From Methanomicrobium antiquum (lineage in GTDB: Archaea; Halobacteriota; Methanomicrobia; Methanomicrobiales; Methanomicrobiaceae): DNA of 64,000 nucleotides. Every line of letters begins with the position of its first letter. Position 1 is the stretch's first letter. Shown here piece by piece: positions 26,683 to 36,151 of this stretch. The stretch covers positions 930,001-994,000 of the forward strand of contig NZ_CP091092.1 in assembly GCF_029633915.1 (NCBI RefSeq). Direction: 5' to 3'. The notes under the pieces are model-generated. The model saw only the letters and a list, made by a program, of their open reading frames with translations. It was not told the DNA's origin and searched no databases. The position numbers were made by a program, and so were the translations under genes.

Positions 26683-27756
26683 TTAGTCTTTTTTATCCGG
26701 CGGAATTTCTGCATCATCTACAGGAGTTGTTGGATCTTCAAGATTTTTTATCTTATTCTCAATAGTTTTTACATATTCTGATGCTTCGCTTATATCTTCG
26801 TCAGCCAGTGATTTACCAAGTATTGACTCATCCAGTTCTACATCCTTCCAGCTTTCATCTGAAGATTCATCATCTTCGGCTCCTAAGAATCTGGCGCTTT
26901 GTTTTATAAGACCTGAAAGTTCAAAGGGGAAAATTATCTTAGTAGCTTGTCCGTTAGACATCTGTTTTAATGCATCAAGTGAAAGAACAGTAATTGCCTT
27001 TTTGTCAAGCGGTCTTGAACCAAGGGAAAGTATTCTAAGCCCCTGTGCTTCTCCCTGAGACTGAAGGATTCTTGATTTTCTGTCACCTTCAGCACGAAGA
27101 ATTTTACTCTGCCTGTCACCTTCTGCTTCAAGAATCATTGACTGTCTTTTTCCTTCGGCTGTAAGAATCGCAGATCTCTTCTCACCATCTGCCCTTAGAA
27201 TTGCGGCACGTCTTTCACGCTCTGCCGCAGTCTGCTCTGTCATTGCCTGTTTCACAGCACCTACAGGATCTACTTCCTTAATTTCTACGCGCTCTACTTT
27301 GACACCCCACTGGTCTGTTTCGCGGTCAAGGATATCTCTTAACTTGTTGTTGATAAGTTCCCTGTTATAAAGAACCTCATCAAGCTCCATGTCCCCGATA
27401 ATCCCTCTCAGAGTGGTCTGTGCAAGTGCAAGTGTTGCGAGTCTGTAGTTTGATACTTCGAAGTAGGATTTTTCAGGATCAATTACTTTGACATAAACAA
27501 TTGCATCAACATTTGTCGGGGAGTTGTCTTTTGTAATTACTTCCTGCTTTGGAACATCCATAACCTGTGTTCTCAAATCGATCTTTATAACTTCGGTGAT
27601 AAATGGAATGACCCATCTAAAACCCGGATTTAATCTACCGATATATTGTCCAAGCCTTATCTGTAAAGCCTGTTCATATGGCTGAATAATTATTACTCCT
27701 TTGGCAAAGATTAGAATGATTGCCAATACTAAAATTACAGTTATTAAAGTACTCAA
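26683..27756 (-). CDS. SPFH/Band 7 (stomatin-like) membrane protein
   Basis: 357-aa stomatin-type protein: an N-terminal membrane anchor (residues 1-25), the SPFH domain (about 25-180) with LGQYIGRLNPGFRWVIPF, and then a long coiled coil of repeated Ala-Glu-Gly units (AILRADGEKRSAILTAEG) at residues 180-245. The C terminus is acidic. Start TTG 27756 overlaps the nfeD stop by 4 nt (TTGA), preceded by GAGGAGGAG. SPFH-NfeD pairs organise membrane microdomains and in archaea NfeD-type proteases cleave stomatin; this NfeD lacks the protease part. Confidence 0.92.
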   Translation of the reverse strand: MSTLITVILVLAIILIFAKGVIIIQPYEQALQIRLGQYIGRLNPGFRWVIPFITEVIKIDLRTQVMDVPKQEVITKDNSPTNVDAIVYVKVIDPEKSYFEVSNYRLATLALAQTTLRGIIGDMELDEVLYNRELINNKLRDILDRETDQWGVKVERVEIKEVDPVGAVKQAMTEQTAAERERRAAILRADGEKRSAILTAEGKRQSMILEAEGDRQSKILRAEGDRKSRILQSQGEAQGLRILSLGSRPLDKKAITVLSLDALKQMSNGQATKIIFPFELSGLIKQSARFLGAEDDESSDESWKDVELDESILGKSLADEDISEASEYVKTIENKIKNLEDPTTPVDDAEIPPDKKD

Positions 27757-28214
27757 TTTAACTCCTCCTCAACAATTACATGAACTCCCTCTGAATCCGT
27801 AACTTTTACTTTTTTCCCGGCATCAATAAATCCACCGGTAGTCTTGGCGCTCCAGTCAACATTGTCTATCCTGACTTTTCCGGATATGTTGTCCGGTTCA
27901 GCTTTAATTACTACAATTCCTTTCTTACCGATAAGAGAATCTCTGCTTGACGTGAAAGGACGAGTGTTTCCGGACGCTATTTTACTGTAAATCCACACCG
28001 TAATTCCTGCGGCAGAAAGTGCAGTAAGAATACCTATTAAAATAATCCAGCTTGAGCTGAAAATCTCCGGAAATAACAAAGAGACAGCACCGATTATTAT
28101 TAGTGTAGTTCCGGGAACAGCAAGGAAAAAGCCCGGATTGAATGCTTCAAGTAAAAGTAATATGACACCTATTACTATCAGGATCCACCCAAGGGCAATT
28201 ACTTCCGCAACCAT
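27753..28214 (-). CDS. NfeD family membrane protein (short form)
   Basis: 153-aa short NfeD: three to four hydrophobic segments in the first 90 residues, including LLLEAFNPGFFLAVPGTTLIIIGAV-type sequence, and a C-terminal OB-fold-like domain with SLIGKKGIVVIKAEP and GKVRIDNVDWSAKT. No ClpP-like serine protease domain. First gene of a two-gene operon with the SPFH protein. Role is as partner for the stomatin (family knowledge). Confidence 0.9.
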   Translation of the reverse strand: MVAEVIALGWILIVIGVILLLLEAFNPGFFLAVPGTTLIIIGAVSLLFPEIFSSSWIILIGILTALSAAGITVWIYSKIASGNTRPFTSSRDSLIGKKGIVVIKAEPDNISGKVRIDNVDWSAKTTGGFIDAGKKVKVTDSEGVHVIVEEELN

Positions 28215-28377
28215 TGTCTAAGATGATTGTTTTGATTTTATATAGATATATATGATTGAAAAAGTTCAATATAATCCTGTTTAATATAAAAGTGATATGA
28301 GGTTCTTTTAAATTTGAATTTAGTATGGATGGATATTTTTCAGATTGAGCAATGTGTAAAATTCAGTGTTTCAGTAA

Positions 28378-29244
28378 TTATCTGGCAAGATACGCAATTC
28401 TTGAACCTTTTGGTATCTGAATATTGTCTGCAATAGGCTCACATTTGACCATCATAAGGTATGCAACAGGAGGTAGTTTTAATGTTTTTTTGTATTCGCT
28501 TAGTGATTCATAGTTTGCCATACCTTTTGAGATGATAAGTGTTGCAGAATTGATTGCGTCTTCTACTTCCTCCGGAATTAGATTCATGTTTAAACCTAAT
28601 TCGGATACACCTGATGTATTTTCATAAAGATTATCTGCGATTTTATCAATTTCAAGAAAAAGAGCATCTTTTATAGTTGCATCATTAATTATTGGTCTGC
28701 TTTTTACAACTACTGTTACATGTGAGCCATTATTTTTGAGATGTTCAATGAACTTTTTATCAAATACAATTTCTCCGCAGTTGTCACAGAGGTAAACAAC
28801 TCTTCTGCACAACTTTTCTATCTCATCCGTATCATCATGACTAAAGCCTTTTTCAAATTCACCGGTAAAAAATCCGACAAAATCATCAGTTACCTTATGT
28901 TCTTTTGATCCATAATCAAGAGTGTTTGCAATAACACAGGCAAGAGCGCAGTCCCGGAAGGTAACAAGCCTCTCTTCGATTTCAGAGAGAAATAATTCTG
29001 CTTCATTATTGGTAGTTTCTTTTATCTCTTTGTAAGGGTCGGTATTTCCAACCATTTCACACGCGGTTCTGTGAATCCTGCTGGAAATCTCAGGAGATGG
29101 AAGTTTTTCAGATAATGCTTTTGTTAGTTCCTTTTTGCAGACATCGACAATCTCATTTATTACAGAGTCATTGTCACTTGCGATTCTGCATTCGTACTCT
29201 ATTCTTGTTAAAAGGCAGTCAAAACATCTGTCAGTTATTTGCAA
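28378..29244 (-). CDS. DUF89 damage-control phosphatase-like protein
   Basis: 288-aa member of the DUF89/ARMT1-like family of metal-dependent phosphatases thought to remove damaged phospho-metabolites. N-terminal CFDCLL (the CxxC of the archaeal subgroup), YLCDNCGEIVFDKKFIEHL with the Asp-Asn-x-x-Glu metal site, and SKGMANYESLSE are visible. Normal length. Substrate is not known for this subgroup. It is monocistronic, and the divergent region in front of it holds copy C of the dispersed repeat. Confidence 0.85.
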   Translation of the reverse strand: MQITDRCFDCLLTRIEYECRIASDNDSVINEIVDVCKKELTKALSEKLPSPEISSRIHRTACEMVGNTDPYKEIKETTNNEAELFLSEIEERLVTFRDCALACVIANTLDYGSKEHKVTDDFVGFFTGEFEKGFSHDDTDEIEKLCRRVVYLCDNCGEIVFDKKFIEHLKNNGSHVTVVVKSRPIINDATIKDALFLEIDKIADNLYENTSGVSELGLNMNLIPEEVEDAINSATLIISKGMANYESLSEYKKTLKLPPVAYLMMVKCEPIADNIQIPKGSRIAYLAR

Positions 29245-29332
29245 TTTAATTCACCAGGATATTTTTCAGTATTTTTCATCTGTTTGGTCTGTTTATTTAT
29301 CAGTTCATTTATTCAGTATATGAATAATTTGC

Positions 29333-29470
29333 TATAAAAATCAAAATTTCTGATAAACTTTCATCACTTTTTGTGTGATGAAAAAAGCTCATCATGTGCG
29401 TTTTACATGAAAGTTACTTCGTAACTTACATGAAACTGTTGTATGAAATATAATTTCATGGACGTTTTTA
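29333..29470 (+). repeat. Dispersed multi-hairpin intergenic repeat, copy C
   Basis: Full 138-bp copy and the best match to a consensus: TTTCATCAC-TTTTTGT-GTGATGAAA, GTTAC-TTC-GTAAC within flanking CATGAAA and TACATG, and CATGAAA-TATAA-TTTCATG-like final stem then GACGTTTTTA. Lies in the 570-bp region between divergent genes (DUF89 and DHH), the only copy in such a position. Beyond it the region is AT-rich, with a TATA-like TTATAAAT at 29776 for the DHH gene. Confidence 0.9.
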
Positions 29471-29814
29471 GTGATTTTGAGAATTATCTCCGTTTGGTCT
29501 CAATCAAAATCAGGCTGATTTATTAGATTCTAATTATTCTCTAATATTATTCTCGAATCGCAAGATAAATCAGTTTTTATTGTGTCAATTCATATGGTTT
29601 GTTTATAAAATAAATTTTAGTATCATTTTTTATTTTCATCAGATTCAGGTTTTGATATTTTTAATTAATAAATGGAGGTAAATGAATCATATGTCTGATA
29701 AATAAATCAGTATTCCAATTGAATTGATTAAATCATAAAAATTTGCTGAATTTAATTCCTTTATAATCCCATTACTTATAAATCATCCAGTTGAATAAGT
29801 GTACAGGAATACTG

Positions 29815-30795
29815 ATGAGCAGAAAAAAAAATAAAAAAGGTGATAACACAGGATTTGTTAAAGCACTAACCGAGAGAAAAACAGGCATTGTTCATTTGAC
29901 CCACAATGACCTGGACGCGGCAGGGTGTGACTCTGTTCACAGGATAAAATATGGAAGTGTTTTTACAATATGGTCATCTGTAGGGAAATTTCCCGGAAAT
30001 CTCCTGGCGGTTTCAAAGACTCCTGGTAAAGGTGATATAATAAGCATCTCAGATTTAGGCTATCATGACAGCGTTATCAACTCCTTAAAAATCGCAAAAG
30101 ATAATGGATGGATAATTGAGTGGCGTGATCATCACAGATGGACGGACGATGAGAAAAAAAAAGTGATGGAAATTGCTGATTATTTATGTGTTGATACAGA
30201 TGTATGTGCTACAGGAATAGTTGCAAGAGATTTGATGCCTGGTGACAACTGGTCAAAAGAGATTGCAAGAGTTGTATGTGACTATGATCTCTGGAAGCAT
30301 AATGATGAAAACTCCAAAATTCTTGGAGAGGTCTGCACAAAAAGAAAAAATCTTGATCTGGTCCGAGATTGTCTTTTAAAGGGAAGTATAACAAACACCG
30401 CTATTCTTGAAATATACAAAGAAATATCTGAAGAAAAAGAAAGTGCAATTGAAAAAAGTATAAAAAACACCAAACTTTTTCAAGGAAAATATATTGTTGC
30501 ATTTGCTCCTCTTTATGGGTATCCAAGCGAAACCGCACATGCAATAAGAGACAGGATGGGGACTGATATTGAAGTAATTGTATCTGAAAGCGGTAAGTTT
30601 TCAATAAGGTCTGCTCCTCCGGTAAGCCACATTATTGCTAAAAAATTCAAAGGTGGAGGACACCCCCCGGCTGCCGGAGGAATGTTTGAATTTTCTCTCT
30701 CAGATAAAATATCATTCTTCCTTTTTAAGAAAAATAAACATTTTAAAGAGCTTTTTGATTTTACTGAAAAATTAGATGAAATTATGAATGTATGA
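29815..30795 (+). CDS. DHH/DHHA1 family phosphoesterase-like protein
   Basis: 326-aa protein of the DHH superfamily. HLTHNDLDAAGCDS near the N terminus is the first metal-binding Asp motif (with Asn replacing one residue of the usual HxDxD), EWRDHHRW is the DHH motif, and the C-terminal DHHA1 domain ends with FKGGGHPPAAGGMF, which binds nucleotide or RNA. Start ATG 29815 is preferred over TTG 29791 because AGGA lies 6 nt upstream, and TTATAAAT is located 39 nt upstream. Likely a nuclease or oligonucleotide phosphoesterase of the NrnA/RecJ type; substrate unresolved. Confidence 0.83.
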   Translation: MSRKKNKKGDNTGFVKALTERKTGIVHLTHNDLDAAGCDSVHRIKYGSVFTIWSSVGKFPGNLLAVSKTPGKGDIISISDLGYHDSVINSLKIAKDNGWIIEWRDHHRWTDDEKKKVMEIADYLCVDTDVCATGIVARDLMPGDNWSKEIARVVCDYDLWKHNDENSKILGEVCTKRKNLDLVRDCLLKGSITNTAILEIYKEISEEKESAIEKSIKNTKLFQGKYIVAFAPLYGYPSETAHAIRDRMGTDIEVIVSESGKFSIRSAPPVSHIIAKKFKGGGHPPAAGGMFEFSLSDKISFFLFKKNKHFKELFDFTEKLDEIMNV

Positions 30796-30899
30796 ATGTC
30801 TAAATCACAGGTTTTAATTTTTTCAATCTATAATCTCTTTTTCAGATGAATTGTTATTATAAAAAAAGCTGTCTTTTAAAAGTTATTTTTATTATAAAA

Positions 30900-31691
30900 T
30901 TATCTCATTACAAAAGAATTCTCTTTTAAATCCTTCCAGAATTCCTCTCCAAAACCGTTTGTAAATCCTCCTGAAATAATATTTTCAGGATCAAAATACT
31001 CAAGGCATTTTTCAAAGTCATCATTATTTCCGTTGATTACAGCTATTTTCTTAATCTCATATTCATTCATCAGTTCATAAACACCGGCAAGTTTTGAGGG
31101 TTTTACTGCTATAAAATTCTGATATTCAAGGACTGACTCAAGAGTCTTTGATTCTCCTGCCATAGAGAAGAATAATACCCTGTTTTTGGATAACTCCTCA
31201 AGTTCGGTTGAATCGAATAGGTCTGAGATTAAAAGATGCTCTTTTATTCCGCAGTCACGCTGACAGCGCATAATTTTTTTATAGACATCACAAAGACCAC
31301 CGATAAAATCATCTCTTTTTTTGTAATATGCGTCCTCAATCCCAAGTCCTGATGGAGGAGGGAAGGAAAAAGATGCATTCTTTGAAATTTTTTTGATTCT
31401 TTCGGAATCATATGTCAAAAAATCAAGAGATGCATCTGGCTCTGATGTCAAAAATCCTGATTTAATTCCAATAAAAGACTCTTTTATTCTCCGGCTGTAA
31501 AATTCTCCTCCGGCGCACAAAAAATCAACGTATTTTTTTTGATCCTTTATCTGAGATTCAATTTCGTAAGATAAAAGATCACAGCATGTCTTATGTTCAG
31601 AAAGTATCCATTCTGCAAGTCGTTTACGTGACGGATTTTCAGGTTCGCCAGCACCAAATGATTTAAGAGTGAGATTTTGCCTTTTTTTCAT
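30900..31691 (-). CDS. Uncharacterised 263-aa protein divergent from metG
   Basis: I do not recognise this family. The protein is soluble with no signal peptide or membrane segment. It has a Cys-rich centre (GLCDVYKKIMRCQRDCGI) and a C-terminal stretch with IAVINGNNDDFEKCLEYF and SGGFTNGFGEEFW, which looks like an alpha/beta fold. The ATG is at 31691 and the metG ATG at 31736, so the two starts are only 44 bp apart, facing away from each other. Coding potential is supported by codon use similar to neighbours and the clean uninterrupted frame. Confidence 0.75.
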   Translation of the reverse strand: MKKRQNLTLKSFGAGEPENPSRKRLAEWILSEHKTCCDLLSYEIESQIKDQKKYVDFLCAGGEFYSRRIKESFIGIKSGFLTSEPDASLDFLTYDSERIKKISKNASFSFPPPSGLGIEDAYYKKRDDFIGGLCDVYKKIMRCQRDCGIKEHLLISDLFDSTELEELSKNRVLFFSMAGESKTLESVLEYQNFIAVKPSKLAGVYELMNEYEIKKIAVINGNNDDFEKCLEYFDPENIISGGFTNGFGEEFWKDLKENSFVMR

Positions 31692-31735
31692 TGGATATTA
31701 TGTATTTATACTCTCTAAAAGCTAAAAACATAAGC

Positions 31736-33754
31736 ATGAGTAATACACCATTGCTTGTGACATGCGGACTGCCATATACAAACGGTCCATGCCACATTGG
31801 CCATCTGCGTACTTATGTACCTGCGGATTTTTTTGTCAGGCACAAGAGGCACTGTGGTGAAGAAGTGGTTTTTATTTGCGGTTCAGATAATCACGGAACA
31901 CCTATTGTTATCAGCGCTGAATCAGAGGGAATAACCCCGCGGGAGATGTCAGAGCGCTACAATGATCACTTTGATATTACCTTTAAAAAAATGGGTATTG
32001 AGTTCAATCGTTTTGGAATGACTGATGATCCTGAAAATCACAGGATGACCAAAGAAATTGTTCAAAATCTGATTAATAACGGACATATCTACAAAAAAAT
32101 TATCAGTCAAAGCTACTGTCCTCATTGTGAAATGTTTCTTCCTGACAGATATGTTGAAGGGACATGCCCTTACTGCGGTGAAAAAGCCAGAGGAGACGAG
32201 TGCGATCAGGGCTGTGGAAAACACCTGGAACCTGGTGAACTAAAAGATACAGTCTGTAAAATCTGCGGAGCGAAAGCAGAATTGCGTGATCAGGAACATT
32301 ATTTCTTCAGACTTGGAGATTTCAACGAATTCCTGCAGGATTATCTGCCAAATCTTAAGGGAACATCAAATGCCAGAAACTATGCGGCCGGATGGGTAAA
32401 AGAGGGGCTTCATGACTGGTGTATTACAAGAACACTCAACTGGGGTGTAAAATTTCCGGGAAATGAAGAGCTTGTTGTATATGTCTGGGTTGATGCTCCA
32501 ATAGGTTATATCTCGTTTACAAAAGAGTGGGCTGATTTAACAGGCGGAGACTGGGAGCGTTTTTGGAAAGGTGATTCTTCTGTAATTCATTTTATAGGTC
32601 AGGATATTATTTATCACCATTGCGTTTTCTGGCCGGCAATTTTGAAGGGATCAGGATTTATGCCCCCTGAAGCTGTTGTTGCAAGCGGAATGGTAAAAAT
32701 CGAGGATAAAAAATTTTCTAAGAGCAGAGGTTATGTTGTCTGGACAAATGAGGATTATCTTGATCTTGGTTTATCTCCAGATTATCTCAGATACTACCTT
32801 TTATCATATACAAGTCATACTAAAGAGCTGAATTTTTCATGGAAAGAGTATCAGGCCAGAGTAAACAATGAACTTGTAGATACTATTGGAAATTTTTTCT
32901 ATAGAACAATGCATTTTACCTCCAAAAAACTTGGTGAAATCCCACAACTAAATCCGGACAAGGAGATTCTTGATGAAATCTCTGGAACAATTTCTGAAGT
33001 TTCGCGCTATGTATCTGAGTATGAGTTCAAGTCAGCAATTGAAGCAATTATGGCTCTTGGAAATTATGGGAATACATACATACAGACAAATGCGCCATGG
33101 AAGCTGATAAAAGAAGATAAGGATGCGGCAAACCAGGTAATTAGAAATTGTCTTCAGATTGTAAAGGCACTTACAATTCTTCTGGACTCAGTTATACCTG
33201 AAAAAGCCCAGAAAGCCTGGGAACTTTTAGGATTTACTGATAAGGTAAAGGACAGAGAAATTTCTGATGCCTTGACAGGATTTGAGTCAGTTAAGCTTCT
33301 GGCACCTGAGATAATCTTTAAGAAAATTGAGGATGAAGATGTTGAAAAATATGAACAGACTCTGAATATGAGAGTGAATGAGGCTAAATTAAAAGAAAAT
33401 TCAAAAGTTATAGACAATACAAGAAAAGAGGAAGAAAATATGATAACAATTGACGAATTTGCAAAAGTAGAACTTAAAACCGCAACGATTATTGAGGCAG
33501 AACCAATAGAGGGCTCAAAAAAACTTCTTAAAATACAGGTTGATCTGGGAGATGAAAAGAGACAGATTGTTTCAGGTATTGCACAGTTTTATAATTATGA
33601 AGAGCTTGCAGGAGAAGAAGTGGTTGTTGTAACAAATTTAAAGCCGGCAAAGCTTTTCGGTGTTGAGTCAAATGGTATGATTCTGGCGGCCGGAGAGGAA
33701 GCCGCGCTTTTAACAACAAAATTGAAGGTTGCTCCGGGGACAAAGATTCTCTAA
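31736..33754 (+). CDS. metG: Methionyl-tRNA synthetase with C-terminal tRNA-binding domain
   Basis: 672-aa class I synthetase charging tRNA-Met. HIGH motif HIGHLRT at residues 20-26, two zinc knuckles in the connective domain (CPHC...CPYC and CDQGC...CKICG), and the KMSKS-like KKFSKSRG. A C-terminal EMAPII/Trbp111-like OB domain (about residues 572-672; FAKVELKTATIIEAEPI and GVESNGMILAA) is fused in the same chain. I use ATG 31736 because the family begins just before LLVTCGLPYTNGPCHIGH; the longer frame from 31691 overlaps the divergent gene's start. Confidence 0.95.
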   Translation: MSNTPLLVTCGLPYTNGPCHIGHLRTYVPADFFVRHKRHCGEEVVFICGSDNHGTPIVISAESEGITPREMSERYNDHFDITFKKMGIEFNRFGMTDDPENHRMTKEIVQNLINNGHIYKKIISQSYCPHCEMFLPDRYVEGTCPYCGEKARGDECDQGCGKHLEPGELKDTVCKICGAKAELRDQEHYFFRLGDFNEFLQDYLPNLKGTSNARNYAAGWVKEGLHDWCITRTLNWGVKFPGNEELVVYVWVDAPIGYISFTKEWADLTGGDWERFWKGDSSVIHFIGQDIIYHHCVFWPAILKGSGFMPPEAVVASGMVKIEDKKFSKSRGYVVWTNEDYLDLGLSPDYLRYYLLSYTSHTKELNFSWKEYQARVNNELVDTIGNFFYRTMHFTSKKLGEIPQLNPDKEILDEISGTISEVSRYVSEYEFKSAIEAIMALGNYGNTYIQTNAPWKLIKEDKDAANQVIRNCLQIVKALTILLDSVIPEKAQKAWELLGFTDKVKDREISDALTGFESVKLLAPEIIFKKIEDEDVEKYEQTLNMRVNEAKLKENSKVIDNTRKEEENMITIDEFAKVELKTATIIEAEPIEGSKKLLKIQVDLGDEKRQIVSGIAQFYNYEELAGEEVVVVTNLKPAKLFGVESNGMILAAGEEAALLTTKLKVAPGTKIL

Positions 33755-33856
33755 AAACCTGAAAAGTAATTTGCATGCAAATTATGATGAAATAAACATT
33801 CATGAACTTTTTTTTTCATTTTCATTCAGTTTATTATTTTATTTAGTTCATTTTGC

Positions 33857-33929
33857 CATGAAAACTAAATCCTGATTTTCATAAAACATGAAATGTAGGA
33901 TGAAAATTTGTTTTATGAACGTTTTTTAG
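33857..33929 (+). repeat. Dispersed repeat fragment near tRNA-Arg
   Basis: Diverged terminal part of the dispersed repeat: CATGAAAACTAAAT/GATTTTCAT stem, then a CATGAAAT module and ATGAACGTTTTTTAG. Together with a weaker ATTCATGAAC segment near 33800 it fills the gap between metG and the tRNA gene. It ends 6 bp from the 3' end of the tRNA, in the opposite orientation to it. Confidence 0.55.
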
Positions 33930-33935
33930 AAAAAG

Positions 33936-34010
33936 CGGACCTGGAGGGATTCGAACCCCCGACGTCCGGGTTAGAAGCCCGGCGCTATATCCTGGCTAAG
34001 CCACAGATCC
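33936..34010 (-). tRNA. tRNA-Arg (anticodon TCT)
   Basis: 75-nt tRNA on the minus strand. The acceptor stem GGATCTG pairs perfectly with CAGGTCC (one G-T) with discriminator G; D-arm GCTTAGCCAGGATATAGC, anticodon arm CCGGG-CTTCTAA-CCCGG giving anticodon TCT (reads AGA), and T-arm GGGGG-TTCGAAT-CCCTC. No intron and no encoded CCA. The 3' side is close to a dispersed-repeat fragment. Confidence 0.97.
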
Positions 34011-34105
34011 CTTTGCAGTATTAAAATTGTGCTCTATAATGTTAGACATTTTAGATATTAATTGTTTGCAAATGATTCCTGAAAAAAAAGAGAAGCTATT
34101 CTGGA

Positions 34106-34507
34106 TCAACCTGCATTGAACATGCAGGAACAGATTACATCTACCCTTGTTGGTTTGACCCAGTCTTTTCCGTCAACACTTTTTGCAAAAGTCTGATCAA
34201 CGTATTTTACTTTTAGACGTGCCGACATTCTTTCACGTTCTTCACAGTAATATGGGTGAATATATTCAACCATTCTTTTCATATTGATTGTAATTCCGAG
34301 TACTTCAACAATAATACCCTGATCTCCAAGCGAGAGATCATCCAAATCAATTTCTGTCAGGAATATGTGATCCCCTGGAAGAACATCAGTCAGAGTAATT
34401 ATGTTGTGAGCGCTCTGAAGTTCAATTGTTCTGGGCTTTGATTTTTTCAACTCTTCAATTATTGCATGAGATATACCTGTTATTGCATTAATCTTCACTG
34501 GAATCAC
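34106..34507 (-). CDS. DUF473-like conserved archaeal protein
   Basis: 133-aa protein. The pattern ITGISHAIIEELKKSKPRTIELQSAHN with GDHIFLTEIDLDDLSLGDQGIIVEVL resembles the archaeal DUF473 family of unknown function; this is from memory of the family, not a search. Rich in beta-strand pattern after residue 30, with a Cys pair near the C terminus (CSC). Its ATG overlaps the stop of the PAC2 gene by 4 nt, so it is translated together with a likely proteasome-assembly protein. Confidence 0.65.
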   Translation of the reverse strand: MIPVKINAITGISHAIIEELKKSKPRTIELQSAHNIITLTDVLPGDHIFLTEIDLDDLSLGDQGIIVEVLGITINMKRMVEYIHPYYCEERERMSARLKVKYVDQTFAKSVDGKDWVKPTRVDVICSCMFNAG

Positions 34508-35226
34508 CCGTACATAGGAAGATGCTCTTTTTTGGGAACATCCTGCTGATTTTCACTCTGACGGACCTGTTCTGCCATCTTCTGCATTGATGCCTCAATC
34601 TCTTCTGCCTGTTCAAGAAGAGGTTCAACATCAACATTGAAATGGAAAACGTCATTTAATACATTCAATACAGAAACAGATGATCTTGGATCTGGAGCAT
34701 TTATGGTTTCACCCAAAAAGCCAATTGCAGGAATTCCAAGAGTTTTGCACTCCGTAAGAAGACTTCCAGGCATTCCTGAAATGCTTCCCATTGGAAGAAT
34801 TTCTGTTTTATCTTTTAATGTCTCAAGATAGGCGGGCTCTGATGCAACACCAAAAACACGTTTTTCAAATGTATTTGTAATAATTCCTGCGAGAATAACA
34901 ACCTGCTTTAATTTATGACCGTTAAGCCACTCAAGAATACCTGTTGTTACTTCATAGCAAATAGAGGTGTGAATTGGAATGTCTGATACAAAAGCTACAT
35001 ATGAATCTTTACTGTAAATTCTAATTGGAGCATTTATAACACCATCCACCATCATTGCAACAGGTGGAAAATATTTGCTTGTAATGCTTCCAATATATTC
35101 AAAACCTCCATTGTCAACAAGATATTGTGTTGAAATGCTACCTACAAGACCGCTTCCCGGAAATCCCATTAAAGCGGTAATCTCTTCCCCTTTTGGAGCT
35201 TCAGATATAACCTTTATGTCTCCCAT
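34504..35226 (-). CDS. PAC2-family protein (proteasome assembly chaperone-like)
   Basis: 240-aa PAC2 protein. LMGFPGSGLVGSISTQYLVDNGG at the N terminus, PIRIYSKDSYVAFVSDIPI, and VILAGIITN with PMGSISGMPGSLL are family landmarks; the C-terminal part (from about 205) is a charged helix. Archaeal PAC2 homologues (PbaB-like) help assemble the 20S proteasome or bind unfolded protein. First of a two-gene unit with the DUF473-like gene. The exact role here is inferred from the family. Confidence 0.85.
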   Translation of the reverse strand: MGDIKVISEAPKGEEITALMGFPGSGLVGSISTQYLVDNGGFEYIGSITSKYFPPVAMMVDGVINAPIRIYSKDSYVAFVSDIPIHTSICYEVTTGILEWLNGHKLKQVVILAGIITNTFEKRVFGVASEPAYLETLKDKTEILPMGSISGMPGSLLTECKTLGIPAIGFLGETINAPDPRSSVSVLNVLNDVFHFNVDVEPLLEQAEEIEASMQKMAEQVRQSENQQDVPKKEHLPMYG

Positions 35227-35429
35227 TTAGTAAAAACCTCCAATATCCCCAGGATAATTTTTAAAATATGCCATAGAATACCAATTTATTTACTCTGCAT
35301 ATAGTATTATCGGTGAGTAATAAGATTTTTTCATATTTGAGATGCAATAAGACCTGCAATTTGGATTTATTTATGAAAATAAGGTTGTAATTAATTATAT
35401 TATTATAATTCATTAATTCATAAATGTTA

Positions 35430-35494
35430 CATGAAAGTTACTTCGTAACTTACATGAAATAGTGCATCAAATAATAATTTCATGAACGTTTTTA
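35430..35494 (+). repeat. Dispersed repeat fragment (3' half)
   Basis: Begins CATGAAAGTTAC-TTC-GTAACTTACATG, continues with GAAATAGTGCATCAAATAATAATTTCATG and ends GAACGTTTTTA. The first hairpin is perfect; the second is eroded by one base change and an insertion. The 5' half is missing. It lies in the 483-bp gap between the divergent PAC2 and DUF5611-like genes; nothing else is recognised there. Confidence 0.85.
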
Positions 35495-35709
35495 TAAAAA
35501 ACCCGCATGACAGGCGGTTTTTAGCACATATATTTCATAAAACAAAAACAATGAAAGAATTTTTTGGAATTTTTGTTTATCATAGCACATATTGAATTAC
35601 TACTTATGGAATTTTTTTAAGTTATGTGACAAATAACATAACCAAAAAAAAGTGATCTTTTTTAAAAATCCAAAAAGGATTAATGCAAAGGCATAATAAA
35701 TAAATAACC

Positions 35710-36054
35710 ATGCAGGAATATTCAATTAAAAGAGGTTTTAAAGACGGTCTTTATGAAAGATTAAAAGACGGACTTGTAAAAAATTTTGACATAGAACCTG
35801 AAGAAAATCAGGGGCATTGTAAAATTAGCTATGGCTCATTCAATATTCTGGAGGCATGGTTAAATGACAAGGAAAACCTTCTTATTGTAGATACTGTTTC
35901 AAACGTTGAAATTTATGATAAATATTCAGAGGAAGAAGCAGACAAAATTGTTCTTGACACAAACAAAAGATTCAGAAAGTACCTTGAATATGTTACAGGT
36001 TACAATACAAAAGAAAGGAAAAAGAAAGCGGCCGATGCTGTAAAAAATAAATAA
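35710..36054 (+). CDS. DUF5611-like small archaeal protein
   Basis: 114-aa soluble protein, alternating alpha/beta pattern: YSIKRGFKDGLYERLKDGL, then CKISYGSFNILEAWLNDKENLLIVDT, then a basic helical C terminus. It resembles the small methanogen family annotated DUF5611 (from memory). Monocistronic, with AT-rich sequence upstream; copy D of the dispersed repeat follows downstream. No function proposed. Confidence 0.65.
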   Translation: MQEYSIKRGFKDGLYERLKDGLVKNFDIEPEENQGHCKISYGSFNILEAWLNDKENLLIVDTVSNVEIYDKYSEEEADKIVLDTNKRFRKYLEYVTGYNTKERKKKAADAVKNK

Positions 36055-36151
36055 TCCCTGATTTGCATTAAATTTTGTTATTAATCTTTTTTTTGGAGAA
36101 TTTAATTTACAAAAACTGTTTTAGAAAATTTATTTTTAAGAAACTATTTGC

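Noticed and set aside
29664-29704. Seven-codon ORF after GGAGGT near 29670
   Set aside because: It is too short and isolated to support as a gene or leader peptide; no matching signal nearby.
31691-31735. Longer metG start at 31691
   Set aside because: The extra 15 residues are not family-like and would overlap the start codon of the divergent gene.
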